Of a stretch of 58,694 nucleotides of DNA, positions 8,814-17,643 are shown one piece after another. Each line of letters begins with the position of its first letter. Position 1 is the first letter of the stretch. The notes under the pieces are model-generated. The model was not told where the DNA came from. It was given only the letters and a program-made list of their open reading frames with translations, and did not search any database. The position numbers and the translations under genes are program-made. Source of the DNA: JBPBQZ01 sp050955105 (GTDB taxonomy: Bacteria > Pseudomonadota > Gammaproteobacteria > Burkholderiales > Burkholderiaceae); NCBI GenBank assembly GCA_050955105.1, contig JBPBQZ010000034.1, positions 1 through 58,694 of the forward strand. Direction: 5' to 3'.

Positions 8814-11800
8814 TCAACCAATAGTCATCAAGCTGGCGTTGCCGCCGGCAGCGGCGGTGTTCACGCTCAACGAACGTTCGACCAGCAGTCGTTCCAACGC
8901 GTAGTCGTCGTCGCCGCGCTCGAGCGCGGCGGTGGACAAGCCCTGCGGCGACACAATCGGGCCGCCTCGCGCTTCACTGTCGTCGGCAAGTCGACGCGCC
9001 AGCGCCTGCAAGGCATCGCTGTCACCTTCGAACAGCACGGCATTGAAGCCACTGCCGGCATTCGGCGCTGATCGCGCATCGACGCTTGTCAGCCATTCGT
9101 CATCCAATTCGATCTGTTTCGCAAGCTCCGCGGGCAGCGACGCGGCCAACGCACGCCCCGCCGCCCCAGCGAAACAGGCATGGTTACCGGTAGCTAGGAC
9201 TGCTGCCCATTGCGCGCGCGCTCCCGTCTGGGTCGCGGCCAGGCATAGTACTCTGCCGCGCGGCGCAAACGTATAAGCATTTTTCTCCCCTGTGGGTCCT
9301 GGCAGCAATCGCCGCTCGTTCAACAGCGAGCGCCGCGCATAGCGCTCGCAACGCAGCGCCGAAGGCTGGTCGCCTTGTTGCGTCAACCATTGCTGGAAGC
9401 TTTCGAGCGCGACAAACGTGTTCGACGAAATCGACAATGGGGCGGCTGCACGCGCCGCCGATCGGTGGGCCGCCGCCGTGCCAGAGGCTTTGTGGCCAGG
9501 GGCATGCGATGCGACGACGGGAACCGGCGCCTGCTCACCGTTGAGTCGGCTTTGCGCGCACGCCGCATCGACGGGATGCGAACTCAGCAAGCGCAGCAGA
9601 TACAGCGGTCCGCCGGCCTTCGGACCGGTGCCGGACAAGCCCTCGCCACCGAAAGGCTGCACGCCGACCACCGCGCCGATGACGTTGCGATTGACGTAGA
9701 CGTTGCCGACGTGCGCCCGCTCGGCAACGAAAGCGATCGTTTCGTCGATGCGGCTATGCACACCCAGGGTCAGCCCGTAACCGGTTGCCGTAATGTCTTC
9801 GAGTAATTTGCCCAGGCCGCTGCGCGCATAACGGACGATATGCAGCACTGGTCCGAACACTTCGTGCCGCAGCTCGCTGATATGGTCCAGATGAATCAAC
9901 GTAGGCGCGATGAACGTGCCTTCTGCGCAGGCTTGCGTCAATTCGCCCGCGCACAGCACGCGGCCACGTTCATCGAAGCGGGCGATATGTGCGGCGATGG
10001 CATCGCGCGCGGCGGCGTCGATAACCGGGCCGACGTCGACCGACAGACGATCGGGATTGCCGACACTCAGCTCGCGCATGGCGCCCGTCAGCATCGCCAG
10101 CGTGCGTTCAGCGACGTCTTCTTGCAGGCACAGAATGCGCAGCGCTGAACAGCGCTGGCCGGCTGAATCGAATGAAGACTGCAGCACGTCAGCCACGACT
10201 TGCTCGGCCAGCGCCGACGAGTCGACGATCATCGCGTTCTGGCCGCCCGTTTCCGCAATGAAGGGCAGCGGCTTGCCGCGCGCGTCGAGGCGATCGGCGA
10301 GGGTGCGGGCAATGCCGCGCGCCACTTCGGTCGACCCGGTGAACATCACACCGCGCGTACGCGCGTCGGCCACCAGCGCGGCGCCGATGCTGCCATCGCC
10401 GGGCAGCAGTTGCACGGCGGCCAGCGGCACACCGGCCTCACGCAAAATGCGCACGGCTTGCGCCGCAATCAATGGCGTCTGCTCGGCCGGCTTGGCGATC
10501 ACCACGTTGCCGGCGGCGAGCGCCGCGGCCACCTGCCCGGTGAAAATCGCCAACGGAAAATTCCATGGACTGATGCATACCACCGTACCCAAGGGCCGAT
10601 GCGTATCGTTGGAAAACGTCGCGCGGATCTGCTGGCCGTAATAGCGCAGGAAATCGACCGCCTCGCGCACCTCGGCAATGGCATTGGGCAATGACTTGCC
10701 GGCTTCGCGCACGATCAGGCCCATCAGCACCGGCATCTGCGCCTCGAGCGCGTCGGCCGCACGAGCCAGGCAATCGGCGCGCGCGTCCACCGGCGTGGCC
10801 TGCCATATCGGTGCGGCCGCCGCTGCCAGCGCAAGCGCCGCGTCGACGTCGGCGCGTGAGGCCACCGTTACACCGCCCACCAGATCGCGCCGGTCGGCGG
10901 GGTTGAACACCGGCTGACGGCAGGCTTCCAGATTCGCCTCGGCCGCTTGCGCACGCTCGCCCAACATGGGCGCGGCGCTCCACGACTGCGCCGCGCTGAC
11001 CAGCAGCGCCGCCGAGAGCGAGGCAAGCCGTTGTTCGTTGCTCAGATCGAGCCCGAATGAATTCGCGCGCTCGGCCGCGTACAAATTGCGCGGCAGCGGG
11101 ATCGCCGGGTGCGGCGCGCCGAGCGGCTGGATGCGCGCCGCCTGCTCGATCGGATCGGCGACCAGCGTTTCCAGTTCGAGCGATGCATTGGCGATCAGGT
11201 TGACGAACGAGGTATTGGCGCCGTTTTCGAGCAGCCGTCGCACCAGATAGGCCAACAGGGTTTCATGCGTGCCCACGGGCGCGTAGATGCGGCACGGGCG
11301 CTGCAGCCCGCCCGCCGACGCGGGCCGCGTGACTTGCTCGTACAAGGGCTCGCCCATGCCATGCAGGCACTGGAATTCGTATTGGCCGGGATAGTAGTTG
11401 CCGCCGGCCACTGCATGAATCGCTGCCAACGTCTGCGCGTTGTGCGTGGCGAACTGCGGAAACACCGCCTGCGGTGCGGCCAGCAGTTTTTTCGCGCACG
11501 CCAGGTAGGCGACGTCGGTGTAGACCTTGCGCGTATAGACCGGATAGCCCTCGAGGCCATCGACCTGCGCGCGCTTGATCTCGCTATCCCAATAAGCGCC
11601 TTTCACCAGGCGCACCATCAGCCGGTGACCGCTGCGGCGCGCCAGGTCGAGCAGATAGTCGATGACGAACGGACAGCGCTTCTGATACGCCTGCACGACG
11701 AAGCCGATGCCATGCCAGCCTTGCAGCGCCTCGTCGAAGCACAACGCTTCGAGCAGGTCGAGCGACAGTTCGAGGCGATCGGCCTCTTCGGCATCGATGT

Positions 11801-12899
11801 TGAGCCCGATATCGTAGCGGCGCGCCACCAACGCCAACTCGCGCAAGCGCGGCGACAACTCCGCCATCACACGCTCCTGCTGCGCGCGCGCATAGCGTGG
11901 ATGCAGCGCCGACAGCTTGATCGAGATGCCCGGACCTTCGTAGATGCCGCGCCCCGCGGCCGCGTTGCCGATGGCGTGGATGGCCTGTTCGTAGGCAGCG
12001 TAATAGCGCACGGCATCGTCCTGCGTGACCGCCGCCTCGCCCAGCATGTCGTAGGAATAACGAAAGCCTCTGGCTTCGAAAGCACGGCTGTTGGCCAGCG
12101 CCTCGGAGACATTCTCGCCGCAAACGAACTGCTCGCCCATCAGCCGCATGGCCATATCGACGCCCTTGCGCACCAGCGGCTCGCCGCCTTTGCCCAGCAG
12201 CCGGCCGAGCGCCGCCGAAAGCCCGGTCTCGCTGCTGGTGGCGACCAGCTTGCCGGTCAACATCAAGCCCCAGGCCGCCGCGTTGACGAACAGCGACGGC
12301 GCGTGGCCGAGATGGGATTTCCAGTCACCTTTGCCGATCTTGTCGCGGATCAGCGCATCGCGGGTGGCGCGGTCGGGAATGCGCAGCAATGCTTCCGCCA
12401 GGCACATCAGCGCCACGCCCTCCTGGCTCGACAATGAAAACTCCTGGATCAGCCCTTCAACGCCGTTGGCCGCACCCTTGGCGCGCAAATGCGTCGCCAG
12501 GCGCAGTGCCAGCTCGTGGGCGTGCGTGCGCTGCGCGTCGGTAAGACGCGCCTGCTCGATCAGGTAGGGCACGCATTCCGGCTCGGCGCGTCGGTAAGCC
12601 GCGGTGATCGCCGCGCGCAGCACCGATTGCGGCTGCACGTTCTGCGCGAAGTCGAGAAATGGCCGCGGCGGCGTGTCGCGTTCGACGTCGAGCGGCGCTG
12701 GCAGATCGGCTGGGGTCTCGCCAAAGGCTGCCGTGCCGCCCAGTTCGAGCGGTCGTTCGCCGGCCTCGATGCGTTCGAGATAGGCGAAGATGGCCTGCTT
12801 GATCAGCCAGTGGGGCGTGCGCTCCACGCGCTGCGCTGCATCGCGCAGGCGCGCGCGCAGGCGGTCGTCTACTTTGACGCCGAGGGTTGTACTTGCCAT
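8814..12899 (-). CDS. putA: Trifunctional PutA: proline dehydrogenase / P5C dehydrogenase / transcriptional repressor
   Basis: PutA oxidises proline to glutamate in two steps at the inner membrane and represses its own gene when proline is absent. The protein has 1361 residues. An N-terminal ribbon-helix-helix (TTLGVKVDDRLRARLRDAAQ, HWLIKQAIFAYLE, residues 3-42) identifies the DNA-binding form. The FAD-dependent PRODH domain spans roughly 250-540 (KLSALHPRYARAQ, RLVKGAYWDSEIKRAQ). The aldehyde dehydrogenase domain spans roughly 640-1090, with catalytic Glu883 (FIAETGGQNAM) and Cys917 (AGQRCSAL). A C-terminal conserved domain follows. Length is close to that of E. coli PutA (1320). The upstream region has three GTTGCA motifs, and a binding-protein gene follows after 35 bases. 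Confidence 0.97.
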   Translation of the reverse strand: MASTTLGVKVDDRLRARLRDAAQRVERTPHWLIKQAIFAYLERIEAGERPLELGGTAAFGETPADLPAPLDVERDTPPRPFLDFAQNVQPQSVLRAAITAAYRRAEPECVPYLIEQARLTDAQRTHAHELALRLATHLRAKGAANGVEGLIQEFSLSSQEGVALMCLAEALLRIPDRATRDALIRDKIGKGDWKSHLGHAPSLFVNAAAWGLMLTGKLVATSSETGLSAALGRLLGKGGEPLVRKGVDMAMRLMGEQFVCGENVSEALANSRAFEARGFRYSYDMLGEAAVTQDDAVRYYAAYEQAIHAIGNAAAGRGIYEGPGISIKLSALHPRYARAQQERVMAELSPRLRELALVARRYDIGLNIDAEEADRLELSLDLLEALCFDEALQGWHGIGFVVQAYQKRCPFVIDYLLDLARRSGHRLMVRLVKGAYWDSEIKRAQVDGLEGYPVYTRKVYTDVAYLACAKKLLAAPQAVFPQFATHNAQTLAAIHAVAGGNYYPGQYEFQCLHGMGEPLYEQVTRPASAGGLQRPCRIYAPVGTHETLLAYLVRRLLENGANTSFVNLIANASLELETLVADPIEQAARIQPLGAPHPAIPLPRNLYAAERANSFGLDLSNEQRLASLSAALLVSAAQSWSAAPMLGERAQAAEANLEACRQPVFNPADRRDLVGGVTVASRADVDAALALAAAAAPIWQATPVDARADCLARAADALEAQMPVLMGLIVREAGKSLPNAIAEVREAVDFLRYYGQQIRATFSNDTHRPLGTVVCISPWNFPLAIFTGQVAAALAAGNVVIAKPAEQTPLIAAQAVRILREAGVPLAAVQLLPGDGSIGAALVADARTRGVMFTGSTEVARGIARTLADRLDARGKPLPFIAETGGQNAMIVDSSALAEQVVADVLQSSFDSAGQRCSALRILCLQEDVAERTLAMLTGAMRELSVGNPDRLSVDVGPVIDAAARDAIAAHIARFDERGRVLCAGELTQACAEGTFIAPTLIHLDHISELRHEVFGPVLHIVRYARSGLGKLLEDITATGYGLTLGVHSRIDETIAFVAERAHVGNVYVNRNVIGAVVGVQPFGGEGLSGTGPKAGGPLYLLRLLSSHPVDAACAQSRLNGEQAPVPVVASHAPGHKASGTAAAHRSAARAAAPLSISSNTFVALESFQQWLTQQGDQPSALRCERYARRSLLNERRLLPGPTGEKNAYTFAPRGRVLCLAATQTGARAQWAAVLATGNHACFAGAAGRALAASLPAELAKQIELDDEWLTSVDARSAPNAGSGFNAVLFEGDSDALQALARRLADDSEARGGPIVSPQGLSTAALERGDDDYALERLLVERSLSVNTAAAGGNASLMTIG

Positions 12900-12968
12900 G
12901 GGGATGCCCGTCGTTGGTCTGCGCTGATCTGTCTGAAATCCCGCGTCGCGCGAGATCTGAGTCGAGCC

Positions 12969-13065
12969 GTTGCAAGCGTCACACTCAACGCCGTACAGGC
13001 CCGACTCACGCGCATCGTACTCAACCGAATTGGCAGGTGCAACCAGCCAGGCGCAAGTGGTTGCA
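12969..13065 (-). promoter_or_regulatory. Putative PutA operator: three GTTGCA boxes
   Basis: GTTGCA occurs at 12969-12974 and 13060-13065, and as its reverse complement TGCAAC at 13038-13043. These are 70, 139 and 161 bases upstream of the putA start. The last two form the arms of a perfect 10-bp inverted repeat, AGGTGCAACC (13035-13044) and GGTTGCACCT (13059-13068). GTTGCA is the reported core sequence bound by the PutA ribbon-helix-helix, and this PutA has that domain. Occupancy is inferred. The same palindrome lies six bases past the priA stop and could also act as a weak terminator there. Confidence 0.6.
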
Positions 13066-13073
13066 CCTCTTTA

Positions 13074-15341
13074 TTAGATTTCGAGGGGATCGACCTCAAC
13101 CGCGTAGCGCGCCCCACGCAGGCCCGCCAGCGGCTGTCGCCAGGCGTTCAGCGCCGCTTGCAATGCACGCCGCGAATCGCCCTCCACCAGCATCTGCGCA
13201 CGAAAGCGATTGGCGAGCTTTTCCATGGTGGTGGGCACCGGATCGTAACGACGCACGGCTGCGGCCTCGGGCAACTCGTCGAAGCAGCGCGCGGCCGCGC
13301 CCAGAAAGCTCAATGCATCTTCGAGCTTGCCGGCCTCCGCGCGCAGCACCGCCTGATGCCCGAACGGCGGCAACTGCGCGTCGCGACGCTCGTCCAGCGC
13401 AGTGGCGGCAAACCCGGCATAGTCGTGGCGGCCGAGGGCGCCGAATATCGGGTGATGCGGATGCCGGGTCTGGATCATCACTTCACCGGCCAGACCGGCC
13501 CGGCCAGCGCGGCCGCTGACCTGCATCAACTGCGCGAATAAACGTTCGCCGGCCCGAAAGTCGTGCGAGAACAGCGCCGCGTCGGCATTCACCACGCAAA
13601 CCAGCGACACCCGGCCGAAGTCATGACCTTTGGCAATCATGTGCGTGCCGACCAGCACGTCGACGCGGCCCCCGTGCACCTCCGAAAACATCGCCTGCGC
13701 ACTGCCGCGCCGCCGCGTCGAATCGGCGTCGATGCGCAGGAGCCGCGCGGCGGGCAAGCGTTGCGCCAAGGTCTCTTCGACGCGCTGGGTGCCGCGGCCA
13801 ATCGGTGCGAGATCGACATTGCCGCATTGCGGACAGGCGCGCGGGATACGCTCGGCCCATCCGCAATGGTGGCAGCGCAACGCGCGTTCGGTTTTGTGCA
13901 ATACCAGAAAAGCGCTGCAGCGCGGGCACCCCGACACCCACTCGCAGGCATTGCACGCCAGCGACGGCGCGTAGCCGCGCCGGTTCAGAAACACCAGGCT
14001 TTGCTCACCGCGCGCCAGGCGCTCGCCGAGGGCCGCCAGCAAAGGCGCCGTCAGCCCCTCGTGCACCGCGCGGCCGCGCCGCTTTTCATCGTCGGGATTG
14101 ATCAAGATGAGACGCGGCAAGACCGCTGCCGCGCGCGCGCGTTGCGTCAGTGTCAGACGCGTATAACGGCCGCTTTCCGCATGTTCCCAAGTTTCCAGCG
14201 CCGGCGTGGCGGAGCCGAGCACCACGGGAATATCGAGCTGCTTGGCCCGCCACACCGCCAGATCGCGCGCCGAATAGCGCAAGCCTTCCTGCTGCTTGTA
14301 AGACGCTTCGTGCTCTTCGTCGACGATGATCATCGAGAGCGCGGGCAGCGACGCCAGCACCGCCAGGCGCGTTCCCAACACGATGCGCGCCTGTCCTCGA
14401 TGCGCTGCCAGCCAATTGCGCGCTCGGGCGCCCTCGGCCAGTCCGCTATGCAGCGTCACCAAACCTTCCGGACCAAGTTGCGGAAAGCGGCGCGCAAGCT
14501 GTACCTCGAGTTGCGGCGCCAGGTTGATTTCCGGCACGAGCAGCAATACCTGCGCGGTAGGATCGCGAGCGAACAGGGCCTCGACCGCGCGCAGGTACAC
14601 CTCCGTCTTGCCGCTACCGGTTACGCCAAACAGCAGAAACGTTTTGAATCCCTGGCCGATGCGCTCGGCGATGGCGGCCACGGCGCTTGCTTGCTGGTCA
14701 TTCAATTGCGGCGCGACGTCGATTGCCGAAGCCGCTGACGGATCGATGGCCAGCGGTGTCGGCTGTGCCGGCGCTCGCGCTTCGTGCAGCAGCCAACCGG
14801 CATCCTGCCATTCGGCAAGCAGTGCCGCGGCACGGCCATGCAGGGTGCGCGCGGCACTGACAGTCAGCGGCCCCGCTTCGAAGGCCGCGGCAAGCCGCTG
14901 AATGGCGATGGCGCGGGCGCCGATCGAGGCGCGCAGCGCCGCGCGCTTTTCTGGATCCGGCGACAGGCTGAAGAGTGCGGGCGGGGCCAGCCGGCTCCAG
15001 CGCGCCGGGTCACGCAAGGCCTGCGGCAACGCGGGCAGCGCCACTTCGCCCAGCGCCCGCTGATAGTAATCGGCCGCGAAGGCAATCAATGCCTGCCACG
15101 CCGGCGACAAAACCCCTATTTCTTCACACACACCCTCCACTTCACGCAGCCGCGCCGTGGGCACCTCGCTGGTGAACGCCAACTCCCAGACCACGCCGAC
15201 GCGCCAGGCCTTGCCGAACGGCACGCGCACCACGCTACCCGCCGCGACGGCCAAAGACTCCGGGCAACGATAGTCATAGAGAGCACTCCCCGGAAGATCG
15301 AGGGCAACACGAGCAATCGAGGGGACAGGAAGATCGGTCAT
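13074..15341 (-). CDS. priA: Primosomal protein N' (replication restart helicase PriA)
   Basis: PriA recognises stalled forks and reloads the replisome. The 755-residue protein has the N-terminal 3'-DNA-binding domain (VARVALDLPGS-like start, PFGKAWRVGVV), helicase Walker A FGVTGSGKTEVYLRAVE, a DEEH box (IIVDEEHEASYKQQEGLRYSARD), and the zinc-binding cysteine array CNACEWVSGCPRCSAFLVLH continuing through CHHCGW to CPQCG. Length matches the family. It is transcribed toward putA, with 174 bases between. The start codon ATG at 15341 fits the known N-terminus. An exact DnaA-box motif lies 120 bases upstream. Confidence 0.96.
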   Translation of the reverse strand: MTDLPVPSIARVALDLPGSALYDYRCPESLAVAAGSVVRVPFGKAWRVGVVWELAFTSEVPTARLREVEGVCEEIGVLSPAWQALIAFAADYYQRALGEVALPALPQALRDPARWSRLAPPALFSLSPDPEKRAALRASIGARAIAIQRLAAAFEAGPLTVSAARTLHGRAAALLAEWQDAGWLLHEARAPAQPTPLAIDPSAASAIDVAPQLNDQQASAVAAIAERIGQGFKTFLLFGVTGSGKTEVYLRAVEALFARDPTAQVLLLVPEINLAPQLEVQLARRFPQLGPEGLVTLHSGLAEGARARNWLAAHRGQARIVLGTRLAVLASLPALSMIIVDEEHEASYKQQEGLRYSARDLAVWRAKQLDIPVVLGSATPALETWEHAESGRYTRLTLTQRARAAAVLPRLILINPDDEKRRGRAVHEGLTAPLLAALGERLARGEQSLVFLNRRGYAPSLACNACEWVSGCPRCSAFLVLHKTERALRCHHCGWAERIPRACPQCGNVDLAPIGRGTQRVEETLAQRLPAARLLRIDADSTRRRGSAQAMFSEVHGGRVDVLVGTHMIAKGHDFGRVSLVCVVNADAALFSHDFRAGERLFAQLMQVSGRAGRAGLAGEVMIQTRHPHHPIFGALGRHDYAGFAATALDERRDAQLPPFGHQAVLRAEAGKLEDALSFLGAAARCFDELPEAAAVRRYDPVPTTMEKLANRFRAQMLVEGDSRRALQAALNAWRQPLAGLRGARYAVEVDPLEI

Positions 15342-15788
15342 GGCGAGCGTAAGGGCCCAACCAGACGGTTGGCGAAGAGCGAATCCAAACTTAATGTGTC
15401 ACTTTATGTTTAGCGCTAAGCAGCGGATTCCAGAGCGCTTTTTTATCTGTCCACATGTCCTGTGGATAAGTCTGTTGAAAAGCCTCGGAGGAGGCCATAA
15501 ACCGTCAGGGTTTGTGAGCTTTTGGTTACTTTGCCCACTTAGCGAGCAGCCACACACAATCCTTTAAAATCATACACTTACATAAATGACTATGGCTTAC
15601 GACAAGTGCCTCTGTAACAGACGAAAGGTTTTGCAATGCAAAGCCGCCGGTGTGCATAAGTCAAGTCTTGACAAGCATAAAACTCGCTCAAAACGCGTAT
15701 TTCGGACATCGGCGGATTAGCACGACCGATCGCTCTGCTGACGCATTGCAGCAGCCAGCCATCGTACCGCAGGCGCTTGCTGGCTTTT
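15342..15788. other. Intergenic region priA-hemE without a protein gene
   Basis: These 447 bases separate the priA start from the hemE stop. They are richer in A and T than the flanks and hold no plausible coding frame. Visible elements are a DnaA-box pair near 15452-15469 and a plus-oriented hairpin with a T run at the hemE end. The priA promoter must lie here, but I could not pick convincing hexamers. Confidence 0.6.
15461..15469 (-). promoter_or_regulatory. DnaA box (exact TTATCCACA on the minus strand)
   Basis: TGTGGATAA on the plus strand is the reverse complement of the consensus DnaA box TTATCCACA. Ten bases to the left, TTATCTGTCCACA (about 15443-15455) looks like a second box with two inserted bases in opposite orientation, so TCCACA and TGTGGA form an inverted pair. 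It may mark DnaA control of priA or a titration site. One motif alone does not make an origin. Confidence 0.45.
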
Positions 15789-15789
15789 T
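15753..15789 (+). terminator. Plus-oriented intrinsic terminator-like hairpin at the hemE 3' end
   Basis: AGCCAGC (15753-15759) pairs with GCTGGCT (15779-15785), followed on the plus strand by further Ts up to 15789. On the minus strand, the direction of hemE, the T run precedes the hairpin as As, so the element faces the wrong way to end hemE. Whatever plus-strand transcript it ends is not known. Confidence 0.4.
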
Positions 15790-16937
15790 CAGTTGTGTTC
15801 CGCAGCACGACCGCTGGCACTGTAAACGTGCACCTCGTCGACCAACTCCGCCACATGCTCGGGCGGCGTGAACTGCGAGATGCCGTGCCCCAAATTGAAC
15901 ACGTGCCCGGGGTGCGCACCGTAACGATCGAGCACGGCCCGCGCTTCGGCACGAATCACCGCAGGCGGGGCAAACAGGATGTTCGGATCGAGATTCCCCT
16001 GCAGCGCCACCCGGCCGCCGACGCGCGCGCGCGCTGCCGCCAGGTCCGCCGTCCAGTCCAGCCCTACCCCGTCTACGCCGATCTGCGCGATACGTTCGAG
16101 CCAGGGACCGCCGCCTTTCGTAAAGCTGATCAGCGGCACATGCCGGCCTTCGTGGGTACGCGTCAGGCGGCTCGCTATCTGCTGGATATAGGCCAGCGAG
16201 TAGGTCTGGAACGCGTCGTCCGCCAAAGTGCCGCCCCAGGTATCGAAAATCATGACGGCTTGCGCGCCCGCGGCGATTTGCGCATTCAGATAGTCGGCGA
16301 CGGCGCGCGCATTGATGTCCAGAATGCGATGCATCAGGTCGGGACGCGAGTACGCCATGGTCTTAACCAAGCGGAAATCACTCGAGCCGCGCCCTTCCAC
16401 CATATAGCAGGCGAGCGTCCAGGGACTTCCCGAGAAGCCGATCAAAGGCACTCGCTGCACGCCGTCCCCGCGCGTCAGCGCGCGTCGGATCTCGCTGACC
16501 GCCGCGGTGACGTAGCCCAGCGTTTCGCCGATGTCGGGCACGCGCAGCTTGGCCACGTCGCTTTCGTCGCGAATCGGTCGTGCAAAACGCGGCCCCTCGC
16601 CCTCGACGAAACTGAGTCCGAGACCCATGGCATCGGGAATCGTCAAAATGTCGGAAAACAGGATCGCGGCGTCGAGCGGAAAACGCTCGAGCGGCTGCAA
16701 GGTCACTTCGGTGGCTAGTTCGGGATGGGTCGCCAGCCCCATAAAGCTGCCGGCAAGCTCACGCGTTGCCTTGTATTCGGGCAGATAGCGCCCTGCCTGC
16801 CGCATCAGCCAGATCGGCGTATGAGACGTGGGCTCGCCTGCCAGCGCGCGCAGGAACGAATCATTGGCGAGCGGCTGCGCCGGCGTCGGATCGGCCGCTG
16901 ATACGCTGACCGCGCTTCCATCTTCGAATTGAGCCAC
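15789..16937 (-). CDS. hemE: Uroporphyrinogen decarboxylase
   Basis: HemE removes four acetate carboxyls of uroporphyrinogen III to give coproporphyrinogen III in heme synthesis. The product has 382 residues, slightly more than the usual 350-365, with an acidic N-terminal extension before NDSFLRALAGEPT. The substrate-binding block LMRQAGRYLPEY (R46, R50) and the catalytic Asp96 in ILFSDILTIPDAMGL are present, as are GFSGSPWTLACYMVEG and the C-terminal NLGHGI. It lies downstream of hsp20 on the same strand but is separated from it by a strong terminator, so it should have its own promoter. Confidence 0.97.
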   Translation of the reverse strand: MAQFEDGSAVSVSAADPTPAQPLANDSFLRALAGEPTSHTPIWLMRQAGRYLPEYKATRELAGSFMGLATHPELATEVTLQPLERFPLDAAILFSDILTIPDAMGLGLSFVEGEGPRFARPIRDESDVAKLRVPDIGETLGYVTAAVSEIRRALTRGDGVQRVPLIGFSGSPWTLACYMVEGRGSSDFRLVKTMAYSRPDLMHRILDINARAVADYLNAQIAAGAQAVMIFDTWGGTLADDAFQTYSLAYIQQIASRLTRTHEGRHVPLISFTKGGGPWLERIAQIGVDGVGLDWTADLAAARARVGGRVALQGNLDPNILFAPPAVIRAEARAVLDRYGAHPGHVFNLGHGISQFTPPEHVAELVDEVHVYSASGRAAEHN

Positions 16938-16983
16938 GTCTGAACCGTCTGGAAGTAAAGCCGCATTCTATTACCTGTTATAC

Positions 16984-17008
16984 AAAAATGGCGCCCCGCG
17001 GGGCGCCA
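16984..17008 (-). terminator. Intrinsic terminator after hsp20
   Basis: A perfect palindrome, TGGCGCCC-CGCG-GGGCGCCA (16989-17008), is followed on the minus strand by TTTTTGT (16988 downward). It lies 27 bases beyond the hsp20 stop and upstream of hemE. High stem GC and the five-T tail make this a strong call. Confidence 0.9.
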
Positions 17009-17034
17009 CCGGTACAACAACTCAGTCCGCCAAC

Positions 17035-17553
17035 TTATTCCACCGTCAACTGATGGGCGGCCGCGACGCGTTGCTTGGGCAGCGTGAGCGTCAACACACC
17101 GTTTTCATGTTTTGCACGGGCGCTCGCCGAATCTACTTCGGCCGGGAAGGAGAAGGCGCGACGCGCTTGACCATAAACTCGCTCGCTGTGCAGCACGCGG
17201 CCAGGTTTGGTCACTTCGGTAGAAGCCGTGGCCGGGACGACCGCATCGGCACCGGCGCCCGCTTGAGCCGTCTCGGTGGTCGGAGCCGCTTGCTTGACTG
17301 CGGATTCATCGCGCTTCACTTCAGCCGTGATGGTGACCACCTTGCCCTCGATCGACACGTGAATATCTTCCTTGGCAACGCCGGGCAACTCAGCGGCGAT
17401 AGTGTAGGCATTGTCGTCTTCGCGCACTTCGGTTCGGATACCGAAATTAACGGTCTTTTCGGCTTGCTGAGCGCGCACGGGCTTAATGAAGAAGCCTGAA
17501 GCAAAATCGGTGAACAGATCGTCGAATACAGAACGGGGAGCCAGATAAGCCAT
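17035..17553 (-). CDS. Small heat shock protein, Hsp20/alpha-crystallin family
   Basis: This is an ATP-independent holdase chaperone that keeps unfolding proteins soluble. I start at ATG 17551-17553 (MAYLAPRSVFDDLF) because AGGAGAAAAAAGTC precedes it; the frame extends upstream without a good start. The product has 172 residues. The alpha-crystallin domain begins at IRTEVREDDNAYTIAAELPGVAKEDIHVSIEGKVVTI-type sequence and ends in GVLTLTLPKQ. In place of a short loop there is an Ala/Thr-rich insert of about 30 residues (around APTTETAQAGAGADAVVPAT) before RVLHSERVYGQARRAFSFP. A sigma32-like promoter lies upstream. Confidence 0.92.
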   Translation of the reverse strand: MAYLAPRSVFDDLFTDFASGFFIKPVRAQQAEKTVNFGIRTEVREDDNAYTIAAELPGVAKEDIHVSIEGKVVTITAEVKRDESAVKQAAPTTETAQAGAGADAVVPATASTEVTKPGRVLHSERVYGQARRAFSFPAEVDSASARAKHENGVLTLTLPKQRVAAAHQLTVE

Positions 17554-17615
17554 GACTTTTTTCTCCTGGGATAGTTGAAGCGGACAGCCTTGCAAGGCAG
17601 ACCGCGTTGCATCCA

Positions 17616-17643
17616 AGATAGGGCCCCGCGGAACTTCTTCAAG
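17616..17643 (-). promoter_or_regulatory. Sigma32-type heat shock promoter of hsp20
   Basis: On the minus strand CTTGAA (17643-17638) is followed after 14 bases by CCCTATCT (17623-17616). The heat shock consensus is CTTGAAA, 11-16 bases, CCCCATNT. Position, about 63 bases before the hsp20 start codon, fits. Confidence 0.7.

Noticed and set aside
11109..12437. 442-codon plus-strand open frame opposite putA
   Set aside because: Antisense of a clearly intact PutA domain; no plausible start or family motif.
13035..13068. Palindrome as an intrinsic terminator of priA
   Set aside because: No T run follows on the minus strand, and the arms contain GTTGCA, so an operator role is favoured; some terminator function cannot be excluded.
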